Of a stretch of 64,000 nucleotides of DNA, positions 18,248 through 27,575 are shown piece after piece. This DNA is from Sphingomonas arvum (GTDB lineage Bacteria > Pseudomonadota > Alphaproteobacteria > Sphingomonadales > Sphingomonadaceae). The notes beneath the pieces are model-generated. The model had not been told where the DNA came from and ran no database searches. It saw only the letters and a program-made list of their open reading frames with translations. Location: positions 1,166,726 to 1,230,725 of the forward strand of contig NZ_JAPDOB010000002.1 in NCBI RefSeq assembly GCF_026013565.1, read 5' to 3'. Position 1 is the first letter of the stretch; each line of letters opens with the position of its first letter. The translations under genes and the position numbers were made by a program.

Positions 18248-18886
18248 TCAGGCTGCTCGGGACGAGTCCCGCTGCCCCTGCAACCAGCCGACCAGGTCAG
18301 TCAGGGACAACGGCCGGTTGAAGGAAATGCCGGCATGTTCCCCGGCGCTCCACCGGACGACGCCGGGCTGCGGCGGCAGGCCGGACAAGGTGACCACCAC
18401 GTCCGAACCGGCCGTCAGCGGAGCCGCCGCCACCAGTTTCACACCGCCCTGACTGACGTCACAGCATTGCAGGCGCCAGGTCTGCGCTCCCGCGCGAACG
18501 TAGACGGCGGCCTGAGTTTCGATGCGCGGCATCCGAGGGCGCGGGCCTTCCTCGTCGGTAGCCAGGATGGACAGCACGTCAATCGGCTGGTCGAAGGCCA
18601 TGCCCGCCTGGCTCTCGCCCACCCAGCTGACACTGCCGGCGATTGGCTGGCCGGTCTTGAGCTCCACCGCAATCCGCTGACCCACGTGCAGCTGGCAGTA
18701 GCGCCGCAACATCAGGCCGCCGGCGGATATGTTCTTGATCAGGCACAGGTCGCGCCGATCGCCGACGATCAGGGTGCCGACCCGGAACAGCGTCATGTGA
18801 CGCTCGTCGTCACGGCGTTCCGGCTGTTGTGCCGGAGGCTGGTTACTGAGCGAATACAGGGTCGTCTCGACCGGTCGCTTACCCAC
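18248..18886 (-). CDS. Tandem PilZ-domain protein
   Basis: Two PilZ-like domains are arranged head to tail. The first has RRDDERH and NISAGG, matching the RxxxR and NxSxxG c-di-GMP motifs. The second has a degenerate arginine motif (PRMPRIE) with DVSQGG, so it may not bind the ligand well. The product is 212 residues from the GTG at 18886, preferred because AGGAG lies 10 bases upstream; a TTG at 18940 would add 18 residues without a ribosome site. Output is unknown. Confidence 0.8.
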   Translation of the reverse strand: MGKRPVETTLYSLSNQPPAQQPERRDDERHMTLFRVGTLIVGDRRDLCLIKNISAGGLMLRRYCQLHVGQRIAVELKTGQPIAGSVSWVGESQAGMAFDQPIDVLSILATDEEGPRPRMPRIETQAAVYVRAGAQTWRLQCCDVSQGGVKLVAAAPLTAGSDVVVTLSGLPPQPGVVRWSAGEHAGISFNRPLSLTDLVGWLQGQRDSSRAA

Positions 18887-19016
18887 GTTGCTGATGCTCC
18901 TGCTCTCAGATGCGGAGCGTAGGGAAGCTTCCTTTCGCAATGGTTTAGGCGTGCGCTGGCGAGGCGTTGAAAATGAGCGTAGAATGCGATCGATCCGTTT
19001 GGGAGGTTAGCTTGCG

Positions 19017-19988
19017 ATGAAGAGCCGGCTTGGACTTGCCATGGCAGCTCTCCTTACCGCGCAACCGGGCCACGCACAGACGGTAACCCGTCTGGACGCG
19101 GTCAGCGCCCCGCAGGCGGTGGACAGCACGACGCAGACTCAGGACGTCACCTTCCGCAAGGATGACGGCGACCGGATGACGGTGCCGGTGCGAGTGTCCG
19201 GGACGGGGCCGTTCCGCTTCGTGGTGGACACGGGCGCGGACCGGACGGTGGTGTCGCGGCAGATCGTACAGCGGCTGCGGCTCCGCTCGGGGCCGGTCGC
19301 CAGCCTGCATAGCGTCACGGGCGTGGACCAGGTGGGGACCGCGCTGGTCGACCGCATCGACCTCAGCACCAAGCGGATGAACGACGTCAACGCGGCGGTG
19401 CTGGAAGCGGAGCACATGGGCGCCGACGGGATCCTCGGCACCGACAGCCTCAAATCGCAGCGGGTCCAGTTCGACTTCGGCCGCAACCTCCTGTCGATCA
19501 CGCCTTCGCGCATGGCGTGGCGCGACGAGCCGGGCACCATCGTGGTGAAGGCGAAGCGCCGCTCCGGCCGGCTGATCGTGACCGAGGCATATGCCAACGG
19601 CCGGCCGATCACCGTCGTTGTGGACACGGGCTCGGACGTCAGCATCGGCAATGCGGCCATGAAGGCGATGCTGGAGCACCGGCGCATGCTGCGCCAGCGG
19701 GGCACGATCGAGCTGATGTCTGTCACTGGCGCGAAGCTCAGCGGCGAATACACCATGCTGCGGCAACTGGAGCTGGGCGGCGTCACCCTGACCGACCTGG
19801 CGGTGGTGTTCGCCGACGCCCATACCTTTGCGCAGATGAACCTCAACGACCGGCCGGCGCTGCTGCTCGGGATGAACGCGATCCGTGCCTTCGACAAGGT
19901 GTCGATCGACTTCGCGAACAAGAAGTTGCGGGTGCTCCTTCCGACCAGTTCCGAGAAGCTGATAACCAGCCAATTGGCGGAGCGCTGA
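19017..19988 (+). CDS. Secreted retropepsin-like aspartic protease with two active-site motifs
   Basis: A signal peptide is visible (residues 1-20, ending GHA before QTV). Two retropepsin-type modules follow, with VVDTGAD at D71 and VVDTGSD at D203. Retropepsins need two DTG loops; here both are in one chain, so the protein could fold as an internal pseudo-dimer in the periplasm. ILGTDSL and LLLGMNAI are the matching flap-distal segments of the two halves. GGGAGG 10 bases upstream supports the ATG at 19017. Substrate unknown. Confidence 0.82.
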   Translation: MKSRLGLAMAALLTAQPGHAQTVTRLDAVSAPQAVDSTTQTQDVTFRKDDGDRMTVPVRVSGTGPFRFVVDTGADRTVVSRQIVQRLRLRSGPVASLHSVTGVDQVGTALVDRIDLSTKRMNDVNAAVLEAEHMGADGILGTDSLKSQRVQFDFGRNLLSITPSRMAWRDEPGTIVVKAKRRSGRLIVTEAYANGRPITVVVDTGSDVSIGNAAMKAMLEHRRMLRQRGTIELMSVTGAKLSGEYTMLRQLELGGVTLTDLAVVFADAHTFAQMNLNDRPALLLGMNAIRAFDKVSIDFANKKLRVLLPTSSEKLITSQLAER

Positions 19989-19991
19989 TCC

Positions 19992-20013
19992 GCTCGGCCC
20001 CGGTTAGCCGAGC
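19992..20013. terminator. Hairpin between convergent protease and flaF genes
   Basis: Perfect 7-bp stem GCTCGGC/GCCGAGC with an 8-nt loop, spanning the flaF stop codon. No clear T-tract. Probable bidirectional transcript end. Confidence 0.42.
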
Positions 20014-20345
20014 CCGTCGATCATCGTCCGGTTGATTTCCAGCAGGTCGCCCAGCGGCTCGCGCCCGGCGACCACCGCGCTGGTGTGCCGGTCGACCCAC
20101 AGTGCGATGGAGATGATGCTGGCGCGCAGCGCATCCGGCAACGCATTGCCGGGCGCCCCGCAGGCGGCCGAAAAGGTCGCCCACATCTCCCGATTGCGGT
20201 GAAGGGCGGGCATCAGCTCGATGCCGCGCCGCCCGGAATTCCAGGCGTCTTCCATCTCGCGGCTGATCTCGCGCAGCAGGCGCTGCTCGACGCTGCGCGG
20301 GTGTTCGGCGGCCCGGTGGGCCCGTTGGTAGGCAGTCAAGGACAT
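20004..20345 (-). CDS. flaF: Flagellar biosynthesis regulator FlaF
   Basis: The 113-residue protein begins MSLTAYQRAHRAAEHPRS and continues LLREISREMEDAW, the alphaproteobacterial FlaF pattern. FlaF works with FlbT to control flagellin translation and assembly. No flbT or flagellin gene is beside it here. GGGAG 5 bases upstream supports the ATG at 20345. It is transcribed away from the chimeric motA-flhA gene. Its survival beside a damaged flagellar locus is notable. Confidence 0.82.
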   Translation of the reverse strand: MSLTAYQRAHRAAEHPRSVEQRLLREISREMEDAWNSGRRGIELMPALHRNREMWATFSAACGAPGNALPDALRASIISIALWVDRHTSAVVAGREPLGDLLEINRTMIDGLG

Positions 20346-20492
20346 GTCGGCTCCCCTGCGGACACCCGCCCATCTTAGGACGGCGCGGGGTCGCAAGGTG
20401 CCGGCGCACAGGAAATGGCGCGCGCTTCGTCAAGGGATGCGCAGCCCGTCCTATAACTCAGGGGAGCTTGGAACAGACATTGGACGTGGCCC

Positions 20493-21503
20493 GTGATCAA
20501 CGGCGTTGGTTTCGTAATCATCTTTGCGTGCGTGTTCGGCAGCTTCATCGCGTCGGGCGGCAAACTCGAGGTCGTGTTAGAGGCGCTGCCGCATGAGCTG
20601 ACCGCCATCCTCGGCGCGGCGATCGGCGCCTTTCTGGTGGCCAATTCGCTGCCGACTGCCAAGCTGGCCGGCAAGGGACTGGTGCGGGCGTTCAAGGGAC
20701 CGCGCTGGACCAGCGACATGTATCGCGACCTGCTGACGTTGCTGTTCGCGCTGCTGACCACTTTCAAGAAGGGCGGGGCCACCGGCATCGAGCCGCACCT
20801 GGACGAGCCGGAGGGAAGCCCGATCTTCTCGCGGCACCCGAAGATCCTGGCCGACCATCACCTGATCGAGTTCCTCTGCGACTACTCAGAGGCACAGAAA
20901 CTGCTGACTGACGTCCACAAGGAAGCGGACCGGCTGGTGGCGGACCTGGTGCCCGGAAAGATCAGCATCTCGGGGGTACAGCGCGTTTTGCAGAACCTGC
21001 TCGGCGAAGGGGTATCCATCCGCGACATACCGACCATCCTGGAAGGGATCGCCGAGGCGGTGCCGCTGACGGGGAACCTGTCACAGATCACAGAGCATGT
21101 GCGGGCGCGGCTGGCGCGTCAGATCTCGGCAGCCTGCACGATTGACGGAGCGATCCCGGTCGTCACCCTAGCGCCGGAGTGGGACCAGGCCTTTGCCGAC
21201 GCAATCATCGGAGAGTGCGACGCGCGGCAGCTGGCGATGGCGCCAAGCGCGTTGCAGGCCTTCATGGCTGGGGTGCGCGAAACCTTCGATCGGCTGGCTC
21301 AAGCGGGCGAGATCCCCTGCTTGCTGGTTAATCCCTCTCTACGCCCGTTCGTCCGCTCGATCATCGAGCGCGTGCGGCCCGCGACAGTGGTGCTCAGCCA
21401 GAGCGAAATTCACGTGCGTGCCCGAATCCGGTCGCTTGGCTCGGTCGGCGGTGCGGCGACCTATAATGGCCATGATGAACAGCCTGTCCTTGCAGCCGCT
21501 TGA
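20493..21503 (+). CDS. MotA-FlhA chimera: N-terminal MotA fused in frame to C-terminal FlhA
   Basis: Residues 1 to about 130 match the start of MotA: two membrane helices (about 4-22 and 35-52) and the cytosolic loop FKGPRWTSDMYRDLLTLLF ... HPKILADHHLIEFLCDY. From about residue 132 on the sequence is the cytosolic domain of FlhA: AQKLLTDVHKEADRLVADL, GVQRVLQNLLGEGVSIRDIP and the end LSQSEIHVRARIRSLGS. The join is near base 20885. MotA helices 3-4 (the proton-channel part with MotB) and the whole FlhA membrane export gate are absent. The frame is clean across the join. It should not work as either parent. Either a genomic deletion or an assembly join made it. Confidence 0.85.
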   Translation: MINGVGFVIIFACVFGSFIASGGKLEVVLEALPHELTAILGAAIGAFLVANSLPTAKLAGKGLVRAFKGPRWTSDMYRDLLTLLFALLTTFKKGGATGIEPHLDEPEGSPIFSRHPKILADHHLIEFLCDYSEAQKLLTDVHKEADRLVADLVPGKISISGVQRVLQNLLGEGVSIRDIPTILEGIAEAVPLTGNLSQITEHVRARLARQISAACTIDGAIPVVTLAPEWDQAFADAIIGECDARQLAMAPSALQAFMAGVRETFDRLAQAGEIPCLLVNPSLRPFVRSIIERVRPATVVLSQSEIHVRARIRSLGSVGGAATYNGHDEQPVLAAA

Positions 21504-22692
21504 GCCCGGTGGAGCGGGCGTCCCTTCCGGTCTGACCGGGGCATCGCCTTCTGACCTTGCCACCGTGCCCGATTTCGCGAGCCTTGTTCCGGTGGTAGCG
21601 GACGGTAGCGCTAATCCCGCTCTCGACCCGGCGAGATCGATTGTCGCGGTGGTAGGTATCGAACTGCAGGGTGCACCGCCACGGGTTGGGGCGCCGGTCG
21701 AGGCTGGTGCAAGATCTCCTCGCATCGGACCCACCGTTCGCCCGTTGGCTGGGGACACGACCTTGCCTCAGCAGCTTGCGCCAATGCCTCATGACCTCGC
21801 GGAGGCGACTTCCGTAGTGGAGGCCAGCGCCGAGCAGCTGCTTACGACGGTACCGAACGTCGAGGATACCGGGCCCGGTGGGCCGCCAGACGTGGACCCA
21901 AGTGGAGAGGCGACCGAGCCGGTCCCAGTACTCTCGCCTGGGGTGACGCTGGCAGCTGTGGTCCACCGGCCGCAGCCCGAACCCGTAAAACCATCCGAGG
22001 TAACTTGCGAGGAGAGCAGTGGCTCAGCGAGTGTTCGCCTTCCTAACGACGCCCGGCCCTCGTCGACGCTGGCGGCCGTTTCCGGCGAAACAGGCAAGGT
22101 CGGTGATGCTGCTGCGCCGATGCCGGCCGGGATCGAACGTGCCGCAGCCTCGCAGCCTGCCCCCGCGCCGTTCACGGTCGCTCCCCTTGCGCCGGTAACC
22201 GTGCCGGTCCCGGCTGCGGTGGCGGCTCCGGCCTCGATGCCTCGAATGACCTTGTCTGGTGAGTTCGGCGAGCGGCTCGGGGTCGCCATCGCCCGGCAAG
22301 TGAAGAATGGCCAGGAGGAGCTGACCGTACGCATGGATCCGGCGGAGCTCGGCCGCATCGAGCTCAAGCTTGCGTTTGACGAGAGCGGTAGCCTGCGGGT
22401 GGTGGTCAGCGCGGACAGCACAACGGTGATGGACGCGATGCGCCGCGACCTAACCGAGATCACGCGTGCGCTGAACGATGCCGGGGTGCGAGCCGATGGA
22501 CAGAGCTTCCGGTTCGAGCGCGCCAGCGGGGATCCCGGCGGCTCGGCCGCAACCGGCTCCGGATCCGGCGGGCGAAGCTGGGGCGAGCAGCGCGGCCAAC
22601 GGCAGGGCCATGGTCACGGACAAGAACGCCGGGGCGGGGCGGTGTGGGAGCGGGTGCGCCTGCGGTCCGGCACGCTCGACCTGTTGGCCTGA
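21466..22692 (+). CDS. fliK: Flagellar hook-length control protein FliK
   Basis: The long N-terminal half (about 270 residues) is low-complexity, proline/alanine/threonine-rich, as expected for the secreted ruler part. The C-terminal domain carries the Flg_hook signature RMDPAELGRIEL and the following VVVSADSTTVMDAMRRDL segment, which switches export from hook to filament subunits. The extreme C-terminus is glycine/arginine-rich. The start is uncertain: ATGs at 21466, 21472 and 21475 are in frame. It overlaps the end of the chimeric gene by about 38 bases. The coding frame is intact. Confidence 0.85.
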   Translation: MAMMNSLSLQPLEPGGAGVPSGLTGASPSDLATVPDFASLVPVVADGSANPALDPARSIVAVVGIELQGAPPRVGAPVEAGARSPRIGPTVRPLAGDTTLPQQLAPMPHDLAEATSVVEASAEQLLTTVPNVEDTGPGGPPDVDPSGEATEPVPVLSPGVTLAAVVHRPQPEPVKPSEVTCEESSGSASVRLPNDARPSSTLAAVSGETGKVGDAAAPMPAGIERAAASQPAPAPFTVAPLAPVTVPVPAAVAAPASMPRMTLSGEFGERLGVAIARQVKNGQEELTVRMDPAELGRIELKLAFDESGSLRVVVSADSTTVMDAMRRDLTEITRALNDAGVRADGQSFRFERASGDPGGSAATGSGSGGRSWGEQRGQRQGHGHGQERRGGAVWERVRLRSGTLDLLA

Positions 22693-22709
22693 AGGGGATT
22701 GGAAGCAGC

Positions 22710-23393
22710 ATGACCGTCAGCACCACCATCGCGACTACCGCCGCCTCCACGGCGCCGACCAAGGGCGCGAGCCTGACCGGCGCGGACGCGGCCGACCAGT
22801 TCAACATGTTTCTGAAGCTGCTGACGACGCAGATGCAAAACCAGGATCCGCTCGATCCCATGGACACTTCGCAGTACACGCAACAACTCGCGCAATATTC
22901 ACAGATCGAGCAGTCGATCCAGCAGACCGGCCTGCTCAAGGACGTGCTGGCACGCATGTCGTCGGCCGACATGACGGACGCCGCGGGGCTAATCGGGCGG
23001 ACGGTGGAGTTCGATAGCAAGGTAGCGGCCTTGTCGGACGGCTCTGCTGCGCGCTGGAACTGGATGCTGCCGCAGGCGCCGGGTTCCGTCACCGCCGAGA
23101 TCCGCGACAGCAGCGGCAAGCTGGTCGCCACTCCGACCATCTCGGCCACGGGCACCAGCGGCGCGTACAGTTGGGACGGCAAGCTTCCTGACGGAAGCCG
23201 TGCTCCCGCGGGCGCTTACGTGCTGAAACTGACGGCCAAGGACAACAGCGGCAATGCCCTGTCACCGACGACCCATAGTCTCGGCACGGTGCAGGAAGTT
23301 GTGCAGCGGGATGGCGAGCTGTGGCTCGGTCTTGGCGGTGCGGTGTCGCTGCCGTTGTCTGACCTCAGCCGGATCAGCGCAACGCAAGGCTGA
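22710..23393 (+). CDS. flgD: Flagellar hook cap protein FlgD
   Basis: FlgD scaffolds hook assembly outside the cell. The 227-residue product has the conserved N-terminus QFNMFLKLLTTQMQNQDPLD followed by YTQQLAQYSQIEQ, and then the FlgD Ig-like and Tudor-like domains (YSWDGKLPDGSRAPAGAY). The ATG at 22710 has GGAAG just upstream. It follows fliK with an 17-base gap, a normal fliK-flgD pair. No flgE follows; a terminator and the convergent rpsD end the locus. Confidence 0.92.
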   Translation: MTVSTTIATTAASTAPTKGASLTGADAADQFNMFLKLLTTQMQNQDPLDPMDTSQYTQQLAQYSQIEQSIQQTGLLKDVLARMSSADMTDAAGLIGRTVEFDSKVAALSDGSAARWNWMLPQAPGSVTAEIRDSSGKLVATPTISATGTSGAYSWDGKLPDGSRAPAGAYVLKLTAKDNSGNALSPTTHSLGTVQEVVQRDGELWLGLGGAVSLPLSDLSRISATQG

Positions 23394-23400
23394 GGTAGCC

Positions 23401-23446
23401 GCAAACAAGAACGGACGGCCGCGCTGGCGACCGTCCGTCCGTTTGC
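23401..23446. terminator. Bidirectional terminator between flgD and rpsD
   Basis: A long hairpin: outer stem GCAAAC/GTTTGC and inner stem ACGGACGG/CCGTCCGT around a 12-nt loop. It lies between two convergent genes. Confidence 0.65.
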
Positions 23447-23463
23447 TTCGGGTGAGCCGGCGA

Positions 23464-24078
23464 TTAGCGGCTGTAGAACTCGACCACGAGGTTCGGCTCC
23501 ATCCGCACCGGATAGGGCACTTCGTCGAGCTTCGGCACGCGAGTGAAGGTCACCTTGGCGGTGCCGTCCGCAACGACGTAGTCGGGCACTTCACGCTCGG
23601 CGAGGCTCTGCGCCTCCATGACCAGCGCCATCTCCTGCGCCTTGGGGCCCAGCTCGATGATGTCGTTCACGTCGACGCGGCGGCTGGCGATGTTGCACTT
23701 GGTGCCGTTGACGCGGATGTGGCCGTGGCTGACCAGCTGGCGGGCAGCCCAGATCGTCGGCGCGAACTTGGCGCGGTAGACGATCATATCCAGCCGGCGC
23801 TCCAGGAGGCCGATCAGGTTCTGGCTGGCGTCGCCCTTCATGCGGCTCGCCTGCTGGAAGGTCTGCTTGAACTGCTTCTCGGTGACGTCGCCGTAATAGC
23901 CCTTCAGCTTCTGCTTGGCGCGCAGCTGAATGCCGAAGTCCGACATCTTGCCCTTGCGGCGCTGACCGTGCTGACCGGGGCCATATTCGCGGCGGTTGAC
24001 CGGGCTCTTCGGGCGACCGAAAACGTTTTCGCCCATGCGGCGGTCGAGCTTGTACTTGGCGCTGGTGCGCTTCGACAT
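23464..24078 (-). CDS. rpsD: 30S ribosomal protein S4
   Basis: S4 binds 16S rRNA early in 30S assembly. The 204-residue protein has the N-terminal block ending [16 protein letters not shown] and the S4 RNA-binding domain [13 protein letters not shown] ... [14 protein letters not shown]. Length is standard. It is a single gene here, as often in alphaproteobacteria, not part of the S10/alpha operon. Confidence 0.98.
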   Translation of the reverse strand: MSKRTSAKYKLDRRMGENVFGRPKSPVNRREYGPGQHGQRRKGKMSDFGIQLRAKQKLKGYYGDVTEKQFKQTFQQASRMKGDASQNLIGLLERRLDMIVYRAKFAPTIWAARQLVSHGHIRVNGTKCNIASRRVDVNDIIELGPKAQEMALVMEAQSLAEREVPDYVVADGTAKVTFTRVPKLDEVPYPVRMEPNLVVEFYSR

Positions 24079-24239
24079 GTGTTCTTCCTCAATTGCGTTT
24101 CTGTCTTGCCCGGAACCGCGCTACGTCTGAGTACTTCAGGGCAGGGCCACCACTTCACCGGACGTGCGGGGCCAATTGCGTGGCGCGCGCTTAGCCGGGG
24201 GGCTTGCGGAGGTCAAGGTTGGGCGGGCAAGGGGCCCGC

Positions 24240-24548
24240 ATGAGCAACATTCGCGACCCGCAGGACTGCACCACGATGGCCGAGGTCCGAGCCGGCGTGG
24301 ATGACGTTGATCGGCGGATCGTGGCGCTGATCGCACGGCGGTTCGGCTACATGGACGCGGCGGCGCGGATCAAGCCGGACCGGACCGCCGTGCGCGACGA
24401 GTGGCGCAAGGCCGACGTCAAAGCGAAGGTTGATGCGGCCGCGGCGGGCGCGGGCATCGACCGGGCGCTGCTCAGCCGGCTGTACGAGGACCTGATCGAG
24501 ACCTCGATCGCGCACGAATTGGACGTCTACGACCGGACCAGGAGCTGA
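24240..24548 (+). CDS. Chorismate mutase, type II
   Basis: The 102-residue all-helical protein fits the AroQ class: AEVRAGVDDVDRRIVALIARRFGYM, then AAARIKPDR and LYEDLIETSIAHEL. It rearranges chorismate to prephenate, the branch point to phenylalanine and tyrosine. It is monofunctional; no prephenate dehydratase or dehydrogenase is attached. The ATG at 24240 has AAGGGG upstream. It diverges from rpsD and converges on trmJ. Confidence 0.88.
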   Translation: MSNIRDPQDCTTMAEVRAGVDDVDRRIVALIARRFGYMDAAARIKPDRTAVRDEWRKADVKAKVDAAAAGAGIDRALLSRLYEDLIETSIAHELDVYDRTRS

Positions 24549-24554
24549 TCTCGG

Positions 24555-25280
24555 TCAGGCTCGGGGCGGACGGCGGTTCACCACGGCCCGGAGCATCCCA
24601 CGAACGGCCTTGATCTCACGGGTAGACCAGCCGGTCTTGGTGAAGATGGTGCGGATGGTATTGCGGGTGGCCTGGGTGCGCTCGGGCGGGAAGAAGTAGC
24701 CGACGGCGTCGAGCTCGGCTTCCCAATGGCCGATGAGGCCGTCCACGTCGGCGTGCGGTGCCGGTGGTTCGACCTCGCGGACGGTGGGCTGGGCGAGATC
24801 CTGCGACCGCGACCATTCGTAGGCGAGCAGGATGACAGCCTGCGCGAGATTGAGGCTGCCGAATTCGGGATTGATCGGGACGGTGACGATCGCGTCGGCG
24901 ACGGCCACGTCTTCCGTGGCAAGGCCGGAGCGCTCGGGGCCGAACAGGATGGCGGAGCGACCGGTTAAGCCGACGATACGCTGCGCCATCTCCTCGGGGC
25001 CGATCACGGGCACAACGAGTTCGCGGCGGCGGACGGTGGAGGCGTAGACGGTGGAGCAGTCGGCCACGGCCTTGGCGAGCGTGTCGAAGACCTGCGCCTG
25101 TTCGAGCACGAGATCCGCGCCGCTCGCCGCCGGACCGGCAGACGGGTTGGGCCATCCGTCGCGCGGGGCGACCAGCCGCATCTCAGTCAGGCCAAAGTTC
25201 AGCATGGCGCGCGCGGCCTTGCCGATGTTCTCGCCCAATTGCGGCTGGACGAGGATGATGACCGGCTTGGGTGCGGTCAC
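24555..25280 (-). CDS. trmJ: tRNA (cytidine/uridine-32-2'-O)-methyltransferase TrmJ-type
   Basis: A SpoU-class (SPOUT) RNA 2'-O-methyltransferase of 241 residues. Motif 1 is [18 protein letters not shown], motif 2 FGPERSGL and motif 3 [14 protein letters not shown]. The C-terminal extension with [18 protein letters not shown] is typical of TrmJ, which methylates the tRNA anticodon-loop position 32. It starts GTG, overlapping the nrdR stop by 4 bases (GTGA), so it is the last gene of the rpiB-glyA-nrdR-trmJ run. Confidence 0.9.
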   Translation of the reverse strand: MTAPKPVIILVQPQLGENIGKAARAMLNFGLTEMRLVAPRDGWPNPSAGPAASGADLVLEQAQVFDTLAKAVADCSTVYASTVRRRELVVPVIGPEEMAQRIVGLTGRSAILFGPERSGLATEDVAVADAIVTVPINPEFGSLNLAQAVILLAYEWSRSQDLAQPTVREVEPPAPHADVDGLIGHWEAELDAVGYFFPPERTQATRNTIRTIFTKTGWSTREIKAVRGMLRAVVNRRPPRA

Positions 25281-25768
25281 AGGAGCTTGTCGGGCTGCGC
25301 CGGAGCCGGAGCGTCGTCGGGAACCTCAACCACCTCGCCCGCGATCTCAGCGAAATCGCTAGCTTCGTTGAAGTCCTTGTAGATGCTTGCGAAGCGAATG
25401 TAGGCCACGTGATCGAGGGTCTTCAGCCCGTCCATCACGAGCTCTCCGATCTCCTCGGCGCGTACCTCGTCCCCACGTGTTTCGAGCTGGCGCTGTATGC
25501 CGCTGACCAGTCGTTCGACCCGTTCAGGCGCGATATCGCGCTTGCGGCAGGCGAAGCCGATGGCACGCGCAAGCTTGCTCCGATCGAACGCCTCGCGACG
25601 CCCGTTCTTCTTGACCACGGTCAGGTCGCGCAGCTGGATGCGTTCGAAGGTGGTGAACCGCGCCCCGCAGCCCTCGCACTGGCGGCGGCGGCGGATGGCC
25701 GCGCCGTCCTCCGACGAGCGGCTGTCCTTTACCTGGCTGTCGGTGTCACCGCAGAATGGACAGCGCAA
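25277..25768 (-). CDS. nrdR: Transcriptional repressor NrdR
   Basis: NrdR is a nucleotide-sensing repressor of ribonucleotide reductase genes. The 163-residue protein has a zinc ribbon with C3, C6, C31 and C34 and then an ATP-cone domain ([20 protein letters not shown]). It uses a TTG start 3 bases after the glyA stop codon, indicating coupling, and the glyA-nrdR order is conserved in alphaproteobacteria. The C-terminal 20 residues are proline-rich. Confidence 0.96.
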   Translation of the reverse strand: MRCPFCGDTDSQVKDSRSSEDGAAIRRRRQCEGCGARFTTFERIQLRDLTVVKKNGRREAFDRSKLARAIGFACRKRDIAPERVERLVSGIQRQLETRGDEVRAEEIGELVMDGLKTLDHVAYIRFASIYKDFNEASDFAEIAGEVVEVPDDAPAPAQPDKLL

Positions 25769-25771
25769 GGA

Positions 25772-27079
25772 TCAGCCCTGATAGATGGGGAAGCGGGCGC
25801 ACAGGTCGCGAACGCGGCCGTTGACCTGCCGCTCGACCGGGCCGTTCCCGTCGAGGCCGTTAGCCTTGAGACCGTCCAGCACGTCCGCGACCATGTCGGC
25901 GATGTCGTGGAACTCCGGTTCGCCGAAGCCGCGGGTGGTGCCAGCAGGGGAGCCGACGCGGATGCCGCTGGTCTTCAGCGGCGGCAGCGGGTCGAACGGA
26001 ATGCCGTTCTTGTTGCAGGTGATGCCCGACCGCTCCAGACTCTCGTCCGCGTCCTTGCCGGTGAGGCCGAGTGGGCGGAGGTCGACCAGCGCAAGGTGCG
26101 TGTCGGTGCCGCCGGCGACCAAATCGGCGCCGCGCTCCTTGAGGCGGCTGGCGAGCGCCTGAGCGTTGCGGATAACCGCCTGAGCATAGGTCTTGAAGTC
26201 GGGCTGGAGCGCTTCGCCGAAGGCGACCGCCTTGGCGGCGATGACATGCATCAGCGGGCCGCCCTGAAGGCCGGGAAAGACGGCCGAGTTGACCTTCTTG
26301 GCGATTGCTTCGTCGTCGGTCAGCACCATGCCGCCACGCGGCCCGCGCAGGGTCTTGTGGGTGGTGGTGGTCACCACGTGGGCATGGCCGAAGGGCGACG
26401 GGTGCTCGCCTGCGGCAACCAGGCCGGCGAAGTGGGCCATGTCGACCATCAGATAGGCGCCAACGCTGTCCGCGATCTCGCGGAACTTGGCGAAGTCGAG
26501 GTGACGCGGATAGGCCGAGCCGCCGGCAATGATCAGCTTGGGGCGGCTTTCCTGCGCAACCCGGGCGACCTCGTCGAAGTCGACCAGGTGATCCTCTTGG
26601 CGCACGCCATACTGGACGGCGTTGAACCACTTGCCTGATTGGGCCGGGGGAGCACCGTGGGTCAGGTGGCCGCCGGCGGCCAGGCTCATGCCCATGATTG
26701 TGTCGCCGGGCTGCAGCAGCGCCAGGAACACGGCGCCGTTGGCCTGCGCGCCCGAGTGCGGCTGGACGTTGGCAAAGCCGCAGCCGAACAGCTGCTTGGC
26801 GCGGTCGATCGCGAGTTGCTCGACGGCGTCGGACGGGACGCAGCCCTGATAGTAGCGGCGGCCGGGATAGCCCTCGGCATACTTATTGGTGAGGACGGAG
26901 CCTTGCGCCTCAAGGACGGCGCGCGAGACGATGTTCTCCGACGCGATCAGCTCGATTTGCGTCTGCTCGCGCGTCAGCTCGGCGCCGATCGCGTCGGCGA
27001 CCGCGCGGTCGGCCTCGGCCAACGGGCGAGTAAAGAAGCCCTGCGGCTGGACGTCGTTCAGATTGGCGGCAGTGGCCAT
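25772..27079 (-). CDS. glyA: Serine hydroxymethyltransferase
   Basis: GlyA interconverts serine and glycine with tetrahydrofolate, supplying one-carbon units. The PLP lysine is K242 in [14 protein letters not shown]. The 435-residue sequence is complete with [25 protein letters not shown] and other family blocks. Its start codon overlaps the rpiB stop by one base. It works in balance with the gcv operon some 10 kb away, since both move carbon between serine, glycine and folate. Confidence 0.98.
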   Translation of the reverse strand: MATAANLNDVQPQGFFTRPLAEADRAVADAIGAELTREQTQIELIASENIVSRAVLEAQGSVLTNKYAEGYPGRRYYQGCVPSDAVEQLAIDRAKQLFGCGFANVQPHSGAQANGAVFLALLQPGDTIMGMSLAAGGHLTHGAPPAQSGKWFNAVQYGVRQEDHLVDFDEVARVAQESRPKLIIAGGSAYPRHLDFAKFREIADSVGAYLMVDMAHFAGLVAAGEHPSPFGHAHVVTTTTHKTLRGPRGGMVLTDDEAIAKKVNSAVFPGLQGGPLMHVIAAKAVAFGEALQPDFKTYAQAVIRNAQALASRLKERGADLVAGGTDTHLALVDLRPLGLTGKDADESLERSGITCNKNGIPFDPLPPLKTSGIRVGSPAGTTRGFGEPEFHDIADMVADVLDGLKANGLDGNGPVERQVNGRVRDLCARFPIYQG

Positions 27080-27525
27080 CAGTCGGATCCTTGAAGTGCG
27101 GGAGAAAGGAGGTCGACGCGACGCTGGTGGCGGCCGCCGGCGAAATCGCTGGAGAGAAAAGCGGTCACGCAGGCTCGCGCCAGGTCGGGTCCGGTCAGTC
27201 GAGCGCCCAGAGCAAGAACATTGGCGTCATTATGCTCGCGGGCCAGCGCGGCCGATAGTGGCTCGCTGACCAGAGCGCAGCGGCAGGCCGCGTGGCGATT
27301 GATCGCAATAGAAATGCCGATGCCGGACCCGCACACCGCGACCCCGCGCTCCGCGTCGCCCTCGGCGATCGCGTCAGCCAGGCGGGCGCCGAACGCCGGA
27401 TAATCGACGCTCTCCGGTCCGTTCGTGCCGAGGTCCAACACCTCGTGTCCGCTCTCGCGCAGCCAAGCCGCGAGCTCGTCCTTCAGAACGTACCCGGCAT
27501 GATCGGCGGCAAGGGCGATGCGCAT
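27079..27525 (-). CDS. rpiB: Ribose-5-phosphate isomerase B
   Basis: RpiB interconverts ribose-5-phosphate and ribulose-5-phosphate. The 148-residue protein begins [15 protein letters not shown] and has the catalytic cysteine C65 in [16 protein letters not shown]. The rpiB-glyA-nrdR order is a known alphaproteobacterial arrangement. All motifs are intact. Confidence 0.96.
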   Translation of the reverse strand: MRIALAADHAGYVLKDELAAWLRESGHEVLDLGTNGPESVDYPAFGARLADAIAEGDAERGVAVCGSGIGISIAINRHAACRCALVSEPLSAALAREHNDANVLALGARLTGPDLARACVTAFLSSDFAGGRHQRRVDLLSPALQGSD

Positions 27526-27575
27526 GGCGCTGCCCTAGGGCAAGCAGCAAGGATTCGCCAGTGCCGAGCAACGCT

